DNA of 64,000 bases, taken from contig NZ_SMLK01000005.1 of assembly GCF_004681975.1 (NCBI RefSeq), forward strand, positions 238,595 to 302,594, read 5' to 3'. The notes beneath the pieces are model-generated. The model did not search any database. It had not been told where the DNA came from and saw nothing but the letters and a program-made list of their open reading frames with translations. How positions within the stretch are numbered: position 1 is the first letter of the stretch; each line of letters starts with the position of its first letter. Positions 27,821-37,739 of this stretch are shown piece by piece. Made by a program: the position numbers and the translations under genes. This DNA comes from Ramlibacter humi. GTDB lineage: Bacteria; Pseudomonadota; Gammaproteobacteria; Burkholderiales; Burkholderiaceae_C.

Positions 27821-29182
27821 TTGAAAAGAAACATCTTTGCCGCTGCCGAAAGCGCCCTGGCCCTCGCCGCCGGGGCATTGCAGCGGCATCCGCGCCAGAT
27901 CACCGCCGTGGTCGCCGCGCTGTTGCTGGGTGGTGGTGGCGGCGCTTTCGCCGTCGCGTCGTTCGGGCCGGATCCTTCCAGCCTGCCGGTGAGCACGGTG
28001 GAAGAAGCGGTGCAGCCCGCGTCCACCCCGCTGTCGGAGCAGGCCGAAGCGCTGGACGCCCACGTCTTCAATCTCTATCGCAGCGACACCGTGCGCACCA
28101 CCGACACGGTGGACACGCTGCTGGCGCGCCTGGGCGTCAGCGACCCGGCCGCGGCCAACTACCTGCGCCAGGACGGCACCGTGCGCCAGCAGCTGCTGGG
28201 GCGCCCGGGCCGCGTGGTTCGCGCCGAGGCGACCGACCAGCACGCGCTGGCCAGCCTCACCGCGCGCTGGGTCGCCGACGATTCCGGCAACTTCCGCCGC
28301 CTGGTGGTGGAGAAGGACGCCAAGGGCCAGTTCTCCACCCGCATCGAAAGCGCGCCGCTGCAGGCGGCCGCCCGACTGGGCAGCGGCACCATCCGCACTT
28401 CGCTCTTCGCGGCGGTGGACGAGTCGCACATCCCCGACGAAGTGGCGGTGCAGGTGGCCGACATCCTGTCCGCCGAGATCGATTTCCACCGCGGCCTGCG
28501 CAAGGGCGACCGCTTCAGCGTGGTGTACGAAGCGCTGGAAGCCGACGGCGAGCCGCTGCGCACCGGCCGCGTGCTGTCGCTGGAGTTCGTCAACAACGGC
28601 AAGACCTTCCAGGCAGTCTGGTTCCAGGAACCGGGCACCAAGGGCGGCTACTACACGCTGGACGGCAAGAGCCTTACCAGCTCGTACCTGGCTTCGCCGA
28701 TGGAGTTCTCGCGCGTCACCAGCGGGTTCGCCAACCGCTTCCATCCGATCCTGAAGCAGTGGAAGGCCCACCTGGGCGTGGACTACGGCGCGCCCACCGG
28801 CACGCCGGTGCGTACGGTGGGCGACGGCGTCGTGCAATTCGCGGGCGTGCAGAACGGCTTCGGCAACGTGGTGATGGTCAAGCACAACGGCAGCGACCTC
28901 ACCGTGTACGCGCACCTGAGCCGCATCGACGTGCGCAATGGGCAGAACGTGTCGCAGGGCCAGCGCATCGGCGCGGTGGGCGCCACCGGCTGGGCGACCG
29001 GCCCGCACCTGCACTTCGAGTTCCGCGTCAACGGCGTGCACCAGGACCCCATCCTGGTGGCCAGGCGCGCGCAGAACACGCCGCTGACGGCGTCGGCCAG
29101 GCCGGCGTTCGAGCAGCTGGCGAAGTCCATGCGCGCCCAGCTCGCGGCCGCGGCGCTCGCGACGACCGCCAGCGCGGAATAG
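27821..29182 (+). CDS. M23-family peptidoglycan endopeptidase
   Basis: A 454-residue envelope protein with an N-terminal membrane anchor (about 24-46). LytM-like region II has RKGDRFSVVYE. The C-terminal M23 zinc domain has H-x3-D at 317-321 (HLGVD) and H-x-H at 396-398 (HLHFEF). It is predicted to cut peptidoglycan cross-bridges in the periplasm. The start is TTG 27821, the only in-frame initiator after the tyrS promoter region, with GAGG close upstream. anmK, in cell-wall recycling, follows after 25 bp. Confidence 0.88.
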   Translation: MKRNIFAAAESALALAAGALQRHPRQITAVVAALLLGGGGGAFAVASFGPDPSSLPVSTVEEAVQPASTPLSEQAEALDAHVFNLYRSDTVRTTDTVDTLLARLGVSDPAAANYLRQDGTVRQQLLGRPGRVVRAEATDQHALASLTARWVADDSGNFRRLVVEKDAKGQFSTRIESAPLQAAARLGSGTIRTSLFAAVDESHIPDEVAVQVADILSAEIDFHRGLRKGDRFSVVYEALEADGEPLRTGRVLSLEFVNNGKTFQAVWFQEPGTKGGYYTLDGKSLTSSYLASPMEFSRVTSGFANRFHPILKQWKAHLGVDYGAPTGTPVRTVGDGVVQFAGVQNGFGNVVMVKHNGSDLTVYAHLSRIDVRNGQNVSQGQRIGAVGATGWATGPHLHFEFRVNGVHQDPILVARRAQNTPLTASARPAFEQLAKSMRAQLAAAALATTASAE

Positions 29183-29207
29183 GCGCGCTGCGCGGCAGAA
29201 TCGCCGC

Positions 29208-30308
29208 ATGCCCGAACACTTCATCGGCCTGATGTCCGGCACCTCGCTCGACGGGGTGGACGGCGTCGTCGCCACTTTCGACAGCGGCGTGCGCGTGCTG
29301 GCCCATGCCACCGCGCCGTTCGATCCCGCGTTGCGCGCCGAATTGCTGGCGCTGAACAAGTCCGGTGAAGATGAGATCCATCGCGGCGAGCTGGCGGCGA
29401 ATGCGCTGATGCGCGTGTATGCGCAGGTGGTGCACGACCTGCTGCGGCAGTCGAAGCTCACGGCCGGCGACGTGCGCGCGATCGGCGCCCACGGCCAGAC
29501 CGTGCGGCACCGGCCGCAGGCTTTCGACGGCACCGGCTACACGGTGCAGCTGGCGCAGCCGGCGCTGCTGGCGGAACTGACGGGCATCGACGTGGCGGCC
29601 GACTTCCGCACGCGCGACGTTGCGGCGGGCGGCCAGGGCGCGCCGCTGGCGCCGTTCTTCCATCGGGCGATGTTCGGCCGTGCAAGCGAAACGCTGGGGG
29701 TGCTGAACATCGGCGGCATCTCCAACCTCACGCTGCTGCGCGCCGACGGCACGCAGCTGGGGTTCGACTGCGGTCCGGGCAATGCGCTGATGGACTCGTG
29801 GTGCCTGCGGCACCAGGGCCAGCCCTTCGATCGCGATGGCGCGTGGGCCGCGGGCGGCACGCCGGACCAGGCGCTGCTGAAGTCGATGCTGGCCGAGCCC
29901 TACTTCGCGTCGAACCCACCCAAGAGCACCGGACGCGACCTGTTCCACGACGAGTGGCTGGCAGGGCAGCTGAAGTCAAACGTTTCGCCGCAGGACGTGC
30001 AGGCGACGCTGGCCGAACTCACCGCGGCCGCCATCGCGCAGGACGTGAAGCGCCACGCGGCCGATTTGCCCAAGCTGGTGGTCTGCGGTGGTGGCGCGCT
30101 CAACGGCCACCTGATGCGCCGCCTGCAGGCGCTGCTGCCCGGCACGCGCGTGCTGTCGAGTGAAGAGGAAGGCTTGCCGCCGCTGCAGGTGGAAGCCGCG
30201 GCCTTCGCCTGGTTGGCGCGGCAGTGCGTGCGGCGCGAAAAACTGCCCCTCACAAGCACCACGGGCGCCCGAGGCGCCCGTGTGCTTGGAGCTCTTTGGC
30301 CCGCCTGA
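29208..30308 (+). CDS. anmK: anhydro-N-acetylmuramic acid kinase
   Basis: A 366-residue kinase that converts anhMurNAc to MurNAc-6-phosphate during peptidoglycan recycling. It has GLMSGTSLDGVD at the N-terminus, the GHGQT-like AHGQTVRH, the GGISNLT segment and GPGNALMD. It lies directly after an M23 endopeptidase. The last 18 codons include a strong hairpin (30254-30287), and the stop codon abuts the erpA stop with no gap. Confidence 0.95.
   Translation: MPEHFIGLMSGTSLDGVDGVVATFDSGVRVLAHATAPFDPALRAELLALNKSGEDEIHRGELAANALMRVYAQVVHDLLRQSKLTAGDVRAIGAHGQTVRHRPQAFDGTGYTVQLAQPALLAELTGIDVAADFRTRDVAAGGQGAPLAPFFHRAMFGRASETLGVLNIGGISNLTLLRADGTQLGFDCGPGNALMDSWCLRHQGQPFDRDGAWAAGGTPDQALLKSMLAEPYFASNPPKSTGRDLFHDEWLAGQLKSNVSPQDVQATLAELTAAAIAQDVKRHAADLPKLVVCGGGALNGHLMRRLQALLPGTRVLSSEEEGLPPLQVEAAAFAWLARQCVRREKLPLTSTTGARGARVLGALWPA
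30254..30287 (-). terminator. stem-loop terminator of erpA, inside the anmK 3' end
   Basis: AAGCAC(C)ACGGGCGCC pairs with GGCGCCCGTGTGCTT around a 3-nt loop. On the minus strand it starts 22 bp after the erpA stop and is followed at some distance by a T-run (GGGGCAGTTTTTC). It lies within anmK coding sequence, so it may act on both strands. Confidence 0.6.
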
Positions 30309-30674
30309 TCAGGCGGAGAAGCTGGAGCCGCAGCCGCAGGTGGTGGTGGCATTCGGGTTCTTGATCACGAACTGCGCGCCCTGCAGGTCTTCCTTGTAGT
30401 CGATCTCAGCGCCCACCAGGTACTGGTAGCTCATCGCGTCGATCAGCAGCGAGACCCCGTTCTTGCTCATCACGGTGTCGTCGTCATTCGCGATCTCGTC
30501 GAACGTGAAGCCGTACTGGAAACCCGAGCAGCCCCCCCCCTGCACGAAAACGCGCAGCTTCAGGTCGGGGTTGCCTTCCTCGGCGATGAGGTCGGCCACC
30601 TTCGCCGCGGCGCTGTCGGTGAAGATCAGCGGTGCGGGCATTTCGGTCTGGACGGTTTCGGCGGCGGCGCTCAT
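30309..30674 (-). CDS. erpA: iron-sulfur cluster insertion protein ErpA
   Basis: A 121-residue A-type Fe-S carrier. The three conserved cysteines are in GGGCSGF and CGCGSSF. It delivers clusters to apoproteins such as isoprenoid-synthesis enzymes. It lies 58 bp downstream of the bactofilin gene on the same strand, and is convergent with anmK. Confidence 0.95.
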   Translation of the reverse strand: MSAAAETVQTEMPAPLIFTDSAAAKVADLIAEEGNPDLKLRVFVQGGGCSGFQYGFTFDEIANDDDTVMSKNGVSLLIDAMSYQYLVGAEIDYKEDLQGAQFVIKNPNATTTCGCGSSFSA

Positions 30675-30732
30675 GAGAATGACTTCCTTGAATGAGACTG
30701 GAATGGTACGGCAATCCAGTCGGGTATTGCGG

Positions 30733-31128
30733 CTACTGGTTGTTTGCCGCCAGCTTCAGTAAGGGCTTTTCCTCGCCCACCGCCAGCGGCTTCAGCTGCC
30801 CGGAGATGACGGCGCCCTGGTGCATTTCCAGGGCCCGGTAGGACACATCCCCTTCGATGTGCGCCTTGGGCTGCAGTTCCAGCAATTCGTTGGCGAACAC
30901 GGGGCCGCGCACGGTGCCGTTGACGATGACGTGGTCGGCGTGGATCTCGCCCTGCACCACCGCGGCTTCGGAGATCACCAGCATGCTGGGCTCTTCGGTC
31001 ATGGCGCGGATGTCGCCGACGACTTCGCCGTCGACCCGAAGGCCTTCGGTGAACCTGAGGTTGCCTTCCACGCGGCTGCCGTGGGCGATGAGGCTCTTGA
31101 TCGGGGGTTGCGCTTTCTTGCCGAACAT
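30733..31128 (-). CDS. bactofilin (polymer-forming cytoskeletal protein)
   Basis: A 131-residue bactofilin: short N-terminal tail, then a right-handed beta-helix core with the hydrophobic repeats typical of DUF583 ([23 protein letters not shown], here shortened in description). It polymerises without nucleotide at the membrane and often localises cell-wall enzymes. An AGGAG lies before ATG 31128. The upstream DUF6776 gene is 28 bp away. Confidence 0.92.
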   Translation of the reverse strand: MFGKKAQPPIKSLIAHGSRVEGNLRFTEGLRVDGEVVGDIRAMTEEPSMLVISEAAVVQGEIHADHVIVNGTVRGPVFANELLELQPKAHIEGDVSYRALEMHQGAVISGQLKPLAVGEEKPLLKLAANNQ

Positions 31129-31156
31129 CGGCTACTCCTCTTTGCGTTCCTGCTGA

Positions 31157-31870
31157 TCAGGCCCCGAGCTTGATGCTTTGCACCGCCCGGGTGGCCGTCC
31201 CTTCCACCACCTTGGCGGAAACGTTTTTTACCACGACCTGTTGAGGCAGGTCGACCATGCCTTCCAGGCGGCGGTATTGGCGGAACCGAAGGTCCTGCGA
31301 GCCGTCCGGGAGGTCCATCATCCAGGGCTTGCCGTCCAGCGTGCCGGCGACCGTGAGCTGGAGCTTGCCGCGGAATTCCGGCGCGTTCTTGACGGGCTGG
31401 ATCACCAGCACCTGCCATTTCAGCTGCGTGCCGGCCAGCACCTCGGCCTGCAGACCGCGGATGGCGATGCCTTCGTTGCCGCCGGCGGGCATCAGCTTCT
31501 CGAAGAAGCCCAGGTCGTCGCGCAGCGCGCGGTTCTCGGCTTCCAGCTGGCGGACCTGCGAGGCCATGCGTTCCTGCGCGGAGCGCTCGGCCGTGATGAG
31601 GCTGCCGGAAGTGTTGAGGATGGACTGCGCCTTGTCGCGCTCTTCGCGCAGCCGCGAGACCTCACTGCGCAGCTGCGACAGCTCGGCCTTGGCTTCGCTG
31701 TCCAGCCCGGCGATGCTCTTGCCGAATTCGAAAGCCCACAGGCTGATGGCGCCGCAGAAACCCAGCACGATGGCCACCACCGCCCAGCGCAGGGGCCAGG
31801 GCATGGCGCTTCGGACCGCGACCCGGGGGGCGCTGATCGTCAGCCGGCGGCGTAACAGCTTCCAACGCAT
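31157..31870 (-). CDS. DUF6776-type membrane protein with coiled coil
   Basis: A 237-residue protein with a single transmembrane helix (about 29-48), then a coiled coil (about 58-115, rich in leucine, arginine and glutamate), and a periplasmic beta-rich domain. The family is found next to bactofilin in Burkholderiales (DUF6776). The topology suggests it may link bactofilin to the envelope; that is inference. Confidence 0.78.
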   Translation of the reverse strand: MRWKLLRRRLTISAPRVAVRSAMPWPLRWAVVAIVLGFCGAISLWAFEFGKSIAGLDSEAKAELSQLRSEVSRLREERDKAQSILNTSGSLITAERSAQERMASQVRQLEAENRALRDDLGFFEKLMPAGGNEGIAIRGLQAEVLAGTQLKWQVLVIQPVKNAPEFRGKLQLTVAGTLDGKPWMMDLPDGSQDLRFRQYRRLEGMVDLPQQVVVKNVSAKVVEGTATRAVQSIKLGA

Positions 31871-31898
31871 GAGCTAGTTTGTGAGCATGCCACCAACG

Positions 31899-31935
31899 AC
31901 AAAGCCGCACCAAGCGAACTTGTGTGCGGCTTTGT
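31899..31935 (-). terminator. rho-independent terminator after rpsI
   Basis: A 12-bp perfect stem (ACAAAGCCGCAC with GTGCGGCTTTGT) 18 bp downstream of the rpsI stop, with T-rich DNA following on the minus strand (TTTGTCGTTGG). It separates the ribosomal operon from the DUF6776-bactofilin genes. Confidence 0.8.
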
Positions 31936-31952
31936 AACGCTGAGCTTGCGGT

Positions 31953-32345
31953 TTAGCGCTTGCTGAACTGCTTGCGGCGGCGCGCGGAGTGCAGGCCGAC
32001 CTTCTTGCGCTCGACCTCACGGGCGTCGCGCGTGACGAAGCCGGCGGCCGACAGTTGCGGCTTGAGGGCCGCGTCGTAGTCGATCAGCGCGCGGGTGATG
32101 CCGTGGCGCACCGCGCCGGCCTGGCCGGATTCACCGCCGCCGTGCACGTTGACCATGACGTCGAACGCTTCGTTGTTGGCGGTCAGCACCAGGGGCTGGC
32201 GCGCGATCATGATCGACGTCTGGCGGCCGAAGAACTGCTCGATGTCCTTGCCGTTGATCGTGATCTTGCCGGAGCCCTTCTTCAGGAACACGCGGGCGAC
32301 GCTGGTCTTGCGCCGGCCGGTGCCGTTGTTCCATTCACCGATCAT
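31953..32345 (-). CDS. rpsI: 30S ribosomal protein S9
   Basis: A 130-residue uS9. It has the conserved [12 protein letters not shown] start, [19 protein letters not shown], and the basic C-terminal tail ending SKR-like (RRRKQFSKR) that reaches the P-site tRNA. It follows rplM by 2 bp and forms the classic two-gene operon. Confidence 0.98.
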   Translation of the reverse strand: MIGEWNNGTGRRKTSVARVFLKKGSGKITINGKDIEQFFGRQTSIMIARQPLVLTANNEAFDVMVNVHGGGESGQAGAVRHGITRALIDYDAALKPQLSAAGFVTRDAREVERKKVGLHSARRRKQFSKR

Positions 32346-32347
32346 CT

Positions 32348-32776
32348 TCAGATCTCCAGGGGCTTCGGTTGCTGGGCGGTGTGCGGGTGCTCGGTGCCGC
32401 CGTAGACCTTCAGCTTCTTGATCATGGCGTAGCCCAGCGGGCCCTTGGGCAGCATGCCCTTGACGGCCTTCTCCAGCGCGCGGCCGGGATGCTTGGCCTG
32501 CAGGTCGCGGAAGTTGGTCTCGTAGATGCCGCCGGGGAAGCCCGAGTGGCGGTAGTACTTCTTGTTCAGCTCTTTCGTGCCGGTGACACGGAGCTTGGAA
32601 GCGTTGATGACGACGATGTAGTCGCCGGTGTCGACGTGAGGCGTGTAGATGGCCTTGTGCTTGCCGCGCAACCGGAGTGCTGCTTCGCTGGCAACACGTC
32701 CGAGCACCTTGTCGGTGGCGTCAATCACAAACCACTCGTGCGTCACGTCAGCGGGTTTCGCGCTGAACGTTTTCAT
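32348..32776 (-). CDS. rplM: 50S ribosomal protein L13
   Basis: A 142-residue uL13, full length, starting [11 protein letters not shown] and containing [17 protein letters not shown] and the MLPKGPLG motif. It is first in the rplM-rpsI operon, with a candidate promoter at 32908-32937. Confidence 0.98.
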   Translation of the reverse strand: MKTFSAKPADVTHEWFVIDATDKVLGRVASEAALRLRGKHKAIYTPHVDTGDYIVVINASKLRVTGTKELNKKYYRHSGFPGGIYETNFRDLQAKHPGRALEKAVKGMLPKGPLGYAMIKKLKVYGGTEHPHTAQQPKPLEI

Positions 32777-32907
32777 GGAAGCTTTCGAGTTGGGTCTGGC
32801 GGCCCTTTTCCACGGTCGGTGTTCCTCTTCTGGGAACCTCTTAGGTGGGGTGACCGGATTTCTCCGGCTTCCGTCGCGGGGCCTAGTAGCGCTGCGGAAA
32901 GCCTGAG

Positions 32908-32937
32908 ATTCTACGATGAATCAAGGACTTACCGCAA
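32908..32937 (-). promoter_or_regulatory. candidate sigma70 promoter of rplM-rpsI
   Basis: On the minus strand TTGCGG (32937-32932) and TAGAAT (32913-32908) are separated by 18 bp, about 130 bp before rplM. The long leader would leave room for translational control. Confidence 0.5.
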
Positions 32938-32968
32938 GGAAGCGACGGGCGGCGGGTAGGATACCGGG

Positions 32969-33880
32969 ATGTTCAGTTACCGCCACGCCTTCCACGCCGG
33001 CAACCACGCCGACGTTTTCAAGCACGTGGCCTTGCTCGCCATCCTGCGCCACCTCACCCTGAAGGAGGCGCCGCTGTGGGTGATCGACACCCACGCGGGG
33101 GCCGGCCTGTACCGGCTGGATGGCGACTACGCCGGCACCTCAGGCGAAGCCATTGACGGCGTGTTCAAGCTTTTCGAGAAAGTGGGCGCTAACAAGACAA
33201 TGGACGGCCAGCCCCTGGCGCCCGCCGTCGCCGACTACATCGAATTGGTGCAGGCGTTCAACCGCCCCGGCGAGGTGCGCGTCTACCCCGGCTCGCCATT
33301 CATCGCCCAGCACGCGCTGCGGTCCGGCGCCGGCTCGCGCGACAAGCTGAAGCTGTTCGAGCTGCATCCCAGCGACAGCCAGGCGCTGGCCGGCAACGTC
33401 GCCCAGCTGAAGGCCGGCCGCCAGGTCACGGTGGACCGCCAGGACGGCTTCGAGGCGCTGAAGGCGCTGCTGCCGCCGCCTTCGCGCCGCGCGTTGGTGC
33501 TCATCGACCCCAGCTACGAGATCAAGAGCGACTACGCCAAGGTCACCGCGGCGCTGAAGGACGCCCTGCCGCGTTTCGCGACCGGCACCTACGCCGTCTG
33601 GTACCCCGTCATCCCGCGCGCCGAGGCGCACGACCTGCCGCGCAAGCTGAAGACGTTGGCCAACCAGGCGCGCAAGCCCTGGCTGCACGCGACTTTCTCG
33701 GTGGGCGCGAAGGAAGCGGAGCCCGGCGGCCCGCGCAAGCCCACGCTGAACGCCAGCGGCCTGTTCGTGCTGAACCCGCCGCACACGCTGAAGCCGGCGC
33801 TGCAGGCCGCGCTGCCGCAGCTGTTGTCGGTGCTGGGGCGGGGCCGCGGCCAGGGGCAGCAGCTCGAAGCCGGCGGCTGA
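32969..33880 (+). CDS. rlmJ: 23S rRNA (adenine(2030)-N6)-methyltransferase
   Basis: A 303-residue RlmJ. The N-terminus MFSYRHAFHAGNHADVFKH is diagnostic, and LIDPSYE is the D-P-P-Y-like catalytic motif of N6-adenine methylases. It modifies A2030 in 23S rRNA. It is divergent from rplM. The C-terminus has an extra Gly/Gln-rich tail. Confidence 0.95.
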   Translation: MFSYRHAFHAGNHADVFKHVALLAILRHLTLKEAPLWVIDTHAGAGLYRLDGDYAGTSGEAIDGVFKLFEKVGANKTMDGQPLAPAVADYIELVQAFNRPGEVRVYPGSPFIAQHALRSGAGSRDKLKLFELHPSDSQALAGNVAQLKAGRQVTVDRQDGFEALKALLPPPSRRALVLIDPSYEIKSDYAKVTAALKDALPRFATGTYAVWYPVIPRAEAHDLPRKLKTLANQARKPWLHATFSVGAKEAEPGGPRKPTLNASGLFVLNPPHTLKPALQAALPQLLSVLGRGRGQGQQLEAGG

Positions 33881-33915
33881 CGCCGGCCGCCGGCGCCGAT
33901 TCGAGGTGTGCCAGG

Positions 33916-34008
33916 CGCCGGCAATACGAGGCCCAGCGCCGCATCGACCAGGACCGCGAACGCATCCGCAACCTCTGCATGCAGAACTACGGCCGGCCCT
34001 GCTGCTGA
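33916..34008 (+). pseudogene. C-terminal remnant of a small Arg/Gln-rich protein
   Basis: The frame ends RRQYEAQRRIDQDRERIRNL then Cys-rich GRPCC and TGA at 34006-34008. The segment looks coding (amphipathic, charged), but no start codon is in frame. A different frame just upstream reads FEVCQA, so a frameshifted small gene is possible. It overlaps the rlpA stop by 22 bp. Confidence 0.3.
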
Positions 34009-34451
34009 CCGCGCCGGCGCGGCGGCAGTTCCTGCGCCAGCGTCAGCACCACCGATCTCGTTCCCACGCCCAGCAGGCCCAGCGCCTGCGCGGCCGCATG
34101 GCTCAGGTCGATGATGCGGCCCGCCACGTGCGGCCCGCGGTCGTTGATGCGCACGACGATGCTGCGGCCATTGCGCGGGTTGCGCACCAGCACGCGCGTG
34201 CCGAAAGGCAGCCAGGGATGCGCGGCGGTGAAGGCCTTCATGTCGAAGCGCTCGCCGCTGGCCGTGCGCCGGCCGTGGAAGGCCAGCCCGTACCAGGACG
34301 CGGGACCTTCCTCCACCACCGGCGAAGGCGAAGCGGAAAGTTGCGGCGTCTCTGGCAGCGGCTTGTCCAGCCCGAACGGCTCGCCGGCCTCGTCGGCCCA
34401 CGCACCGCACGAAGCGAAGCCCGCCAGCAGCAGCGCCGCCCAAGCCCTCAC
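33987..34451 (-). CDS. RlpA-family septal lytic transglycosylase
   Basis: A 154-residue exported protein. GTG 34451 overlaps the metF stop (GTGA), giving a signal peptide (residues 1-19). The double-psi beta-barrel has ASWYGLAFHGRRTASGERFD and VRINDRGP, with the catalytic-type Asp and His residues. There is no C-terminal SPOR domain, so it is the short form. It is likely periplasmic, acting on naked glycan strands. Confidence 0.88.
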   Translation of the reverse strand: MRAWAALLLAGFASCGAWADEAGEPFGLDKPLPETPQLSASPSPVVEEGPASWYGLAFHGRRTASGERFDMKAFTAAHPWLPFGTRVLVRNPRNGRSIVVRINDRGPHVAGRIIDLSHAAAQALGLLGVGTRSVVLTLAQELPPRRRGQQQGRP

Positions 34452-35278
34452 GCGCCCAGCCTCCGGCAGATTTCCAGCGTGGCCTGCGCCTGGTTCATCG
34501 TGTAGAAGTGCAGGCCGGGCGCGCCCTCCGCACGCAGCCGCTCGCACAGCGCGGTGACGACGTCCAGGCCGAACGACTTGATCGAAGCCGAGTCGTCGCC
34601 GAAGCCCTGCAGCCGCAGCCGGATCCAGCGCGGGATCTCCGCGCCGCACGCGTCGGAAAAGCGCATCAGCTGCGTCGAACTGGTGATGGGCATGATGCCC
34701 GGCACCACCGGCACCTGCACGTTGCGCTTGCGCAGTTCATCGACGAATCGCAGGTACGAATCGGCGTTGAAGAAGTACTGCGTGATGCCCGAGTCCGCGC
34801 CCGCTTCCACCTTGGCGATGAAAGCCTCCAGGTCCGCCTGCGGCGAACGCGCCTGCGGATGCACCTCGGGGTACGCGGCCACTTCCAGCGTGAACTGGCG
34901 GCCGGTTTCCGCGCGGATGAAAGCGACCAGGTCACTCGCGTAGCGGAACTCGCCGCCCAGGCCGTAGCCGCTGGGCAGGTCGCCACGCAGCGTGACGATG
35001 CGCTTCACGCCCGCGGTCGAGTACGCGACCAGCCGCTCGCGGATGCTGTCGCGCGTCTGGCCGATGCACGAGAGGTGCGGCGCGGCCGACACGCCTTCGG
35101 CCATGATCTCGCGCACCGAAGCCAGCGTGCCCTCCTGCGTGGACCCGCCCGCGCCGAAAGTGACCGAGCAGAACTCGGGCTTCAGCGCATACAGCTTCTG
35201 CCGCGCCCCGCGCAGCTTCTCCGCCCCCTCTTCGGTCTTGGGCGGAAAGAATTCCAGGCTCACCGGAAGCGTGCTCAT
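34448..35278 (-). CDS. metF: methylenetetrahydrofolate reductase
   Basis: A 276-residue FAD enzyme that makes 5-methyl-THF for methionine synthesis. It has SLEFFPPKTEEG at the N-terminus, FCSVTFGAGGST, and VPGIMPITS near the flavin site. It overlaps tlyA upstream (ATGA) and rlpA downstream. The nearby ahcY places two methyl-cycle enzymes within 3 kb. Confidence 0.95.
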   Translation of the reverse strand: MSTLPVSLEFFPPKTEEGAEKLRGARQKLYALKPEFCSVTFGAGGSTQEGTLASVREIMAEGVSAAPHLSCIGQTRDSIRERLVAYSTAGVKRIVTLRGDLPSGYGLGGEFRYASDLVAFIRAETGRQFTLEVAAYPEVHPQARSPQADLEAFIAKVEAGADSGITQYFFNADSYLRFVDELRKRNVQVPVVPGIMPITSSTQLMRFSDACGAEIPRWIRLRLQGFGDDSASIKSFGLDVVTALCERLRAEGAPGLHFYTMNQAQATLEICRRLGA

Positions 35279-36030
35279 GCTCCCCTCCTTGCGTCGATGA
35301 AGAACTCGCGGTTGCCGTCGCCGCCGCGGATCGGGCTGTCGTGCCAGCCCAGGACTTGCAAACCATTCGCCGCGCAGGCTTCGCGCAAGCGCGCTTCCAC
35401 CTGCGGGTAGAGCGCCTCGTCGCGCACCACGCCGCCCTTGCCCAGCTGGCCGGGCTGCAGCTCGAACTGCGGCTTGGCCAGCATCAGCAGGCGTCCGCCC
35501 GGCGCGAGCAGCGGCGCGAGGGCGGGCAGCACCAGCGTGAGCGAGATGAACGACAGGTCGCCGACCGCGAGATCGAAGTGCGCTTCGACGCCCGCTTCGC
35601 GCAGGCGCGCCGCATCCAGCTCGCGCGCATTCACCTTCTCCAGCGCGACCACGCGTGCATCGGCCCGCAGCTTGTCGTGCAGCTGGCCGTGGCCCACGTC
35701 CACGCCGGCCACCTGCGCCGCGCCTTGCTGCAGCAGCACGTCGGTGAAGCCGCCGGTGGACTGGCCCACGTCCAGGCACCGCAGCCCGCGCGGGTCCACG
35801 CCCGCCGCGCGCAACGCACCTTCCAGCTTCAGCCCGCCGCGCGAGACGTAGCGCGTTTCCGCGTCGTCCAGCAGCTCGACCTGCGCGCCTGCGGGCACCT
35901 CGTCGCCGTTCTTGGCCACGTCGTGCCAGCCGCGCGCGTCGTGCCAGCGCACGCCCGACGCGATCAGGCGCTGCGCCTGCGAGCGCGTGGCCGCGAGGCC
36001 GCGTTCGACGAGGAGCTGGTCGGCGCGCAT
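35275..36030 (-). CDS. TlyA-family rRNA methyltransferase/hemolysin
   Basis: A 251-residue protein: N-terminal S4 RNA-binding domain (MRADQLLVERGLAATRSQAQRLI, shown only in part) and a FtsJ-like SAM domain with LDVGQSTGGFTDVLL. TlyA 2'-O-methylates cytidines in rRNA. Start ATG 36030 with the family N-terminus. It is coupled with metF by a 4-bp overlap. Confidence 0.92.
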   Translation of the reverse strand: MRADQLLVERGLAATRSQAQRLIASGVRWHDARGWHDVAKNGDEVPAGAQVELLDDAETRYVSRGGLKLEGALRAAGVDPRGLRCLDVGQSTGGFTDVLLQQGAAQVAGVDVGHGQLHDKLRADARVVALEKVNARELDAARLREAGVEAHFDLAVGDLSFISLTLVLPALAPLLAPGGRLLMLAKPQFELQPGQLGKGGVVRDEALYPQVEARLREACAANGLQVLGWHDSPIRGGDGNREFFIDARRGA

Positions 36031-36108
36031 TCGGGCAATGGCAAATGAGCTCGCTGCCGCTCGATGACAAATGACTTCATGCGTCATTTGTCATTCGCCA
36101 TGCGCAGC

Positions 36109-37545
<1,437 letters not shown>

Positions 37546-37614
37546 GGCGGCTCCTGAAACGGGTTTCGGTCCAGCCACTGCCTGCAAGGGGTTGTGCAAC
37601 TCACCTCACGTAGT

Positions 37615-37686
37615 GCAGTGGGTGAGCGTCGTTGCGAAGGTTTCCGAGCCTCACACCTGGGCGGTGCTGCAACGCTCCTCGGATGG
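37615..37686 (-). promoter_or_regulatory. S-adenosylhomocysteine (SAH) riboswitch
   Basis: The minus-strand leader of ahcY contains CCGAGGAGCGTTGCAGC, then CCCAGG and GGCTCGG, then AACGACGCTCACC. These match the conserved order of the SAH riboswitch (CGAGGAGCG stem, CCAGG loop, GGCUCG closing strand, AACGGCGCUCA). The P1 arms CCGAG/CTCGG and P2 arms GAGCG/CGCTC are visible. Ligand binding is expected to switch ahcY on. Confidence 0.88.
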
Positions 37687-37692
37687 GTTGCG

Positions 37693-37698
37693 ATTATA
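37693..37698 (-). promoter_or_regulatory. -10 box of the ahcY promoter
   Basis: A perfect TATAAT on the minus strand ends about 7 bp before the first riboswitch stem, so transcription should start at the 5' edge of the aptamer. The -35 would lie in the 5' end of the divergent ligase region; I see no clear match. Confidence 0.6.
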
Positions 37699-37739
37699 CG
37701 GAGCGCCCACGGCCGGGCAGCGCTGAGGTACAAAGCCGC

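Noticed and set aside
30531-30540. Homopolymer of C within erpA that might be a frameshift or phase-variable tract
   Set aside because: The erpA frame is intact across it and encodes the conserved GGGCSGF motif, so there is no reason to call a frameshift.
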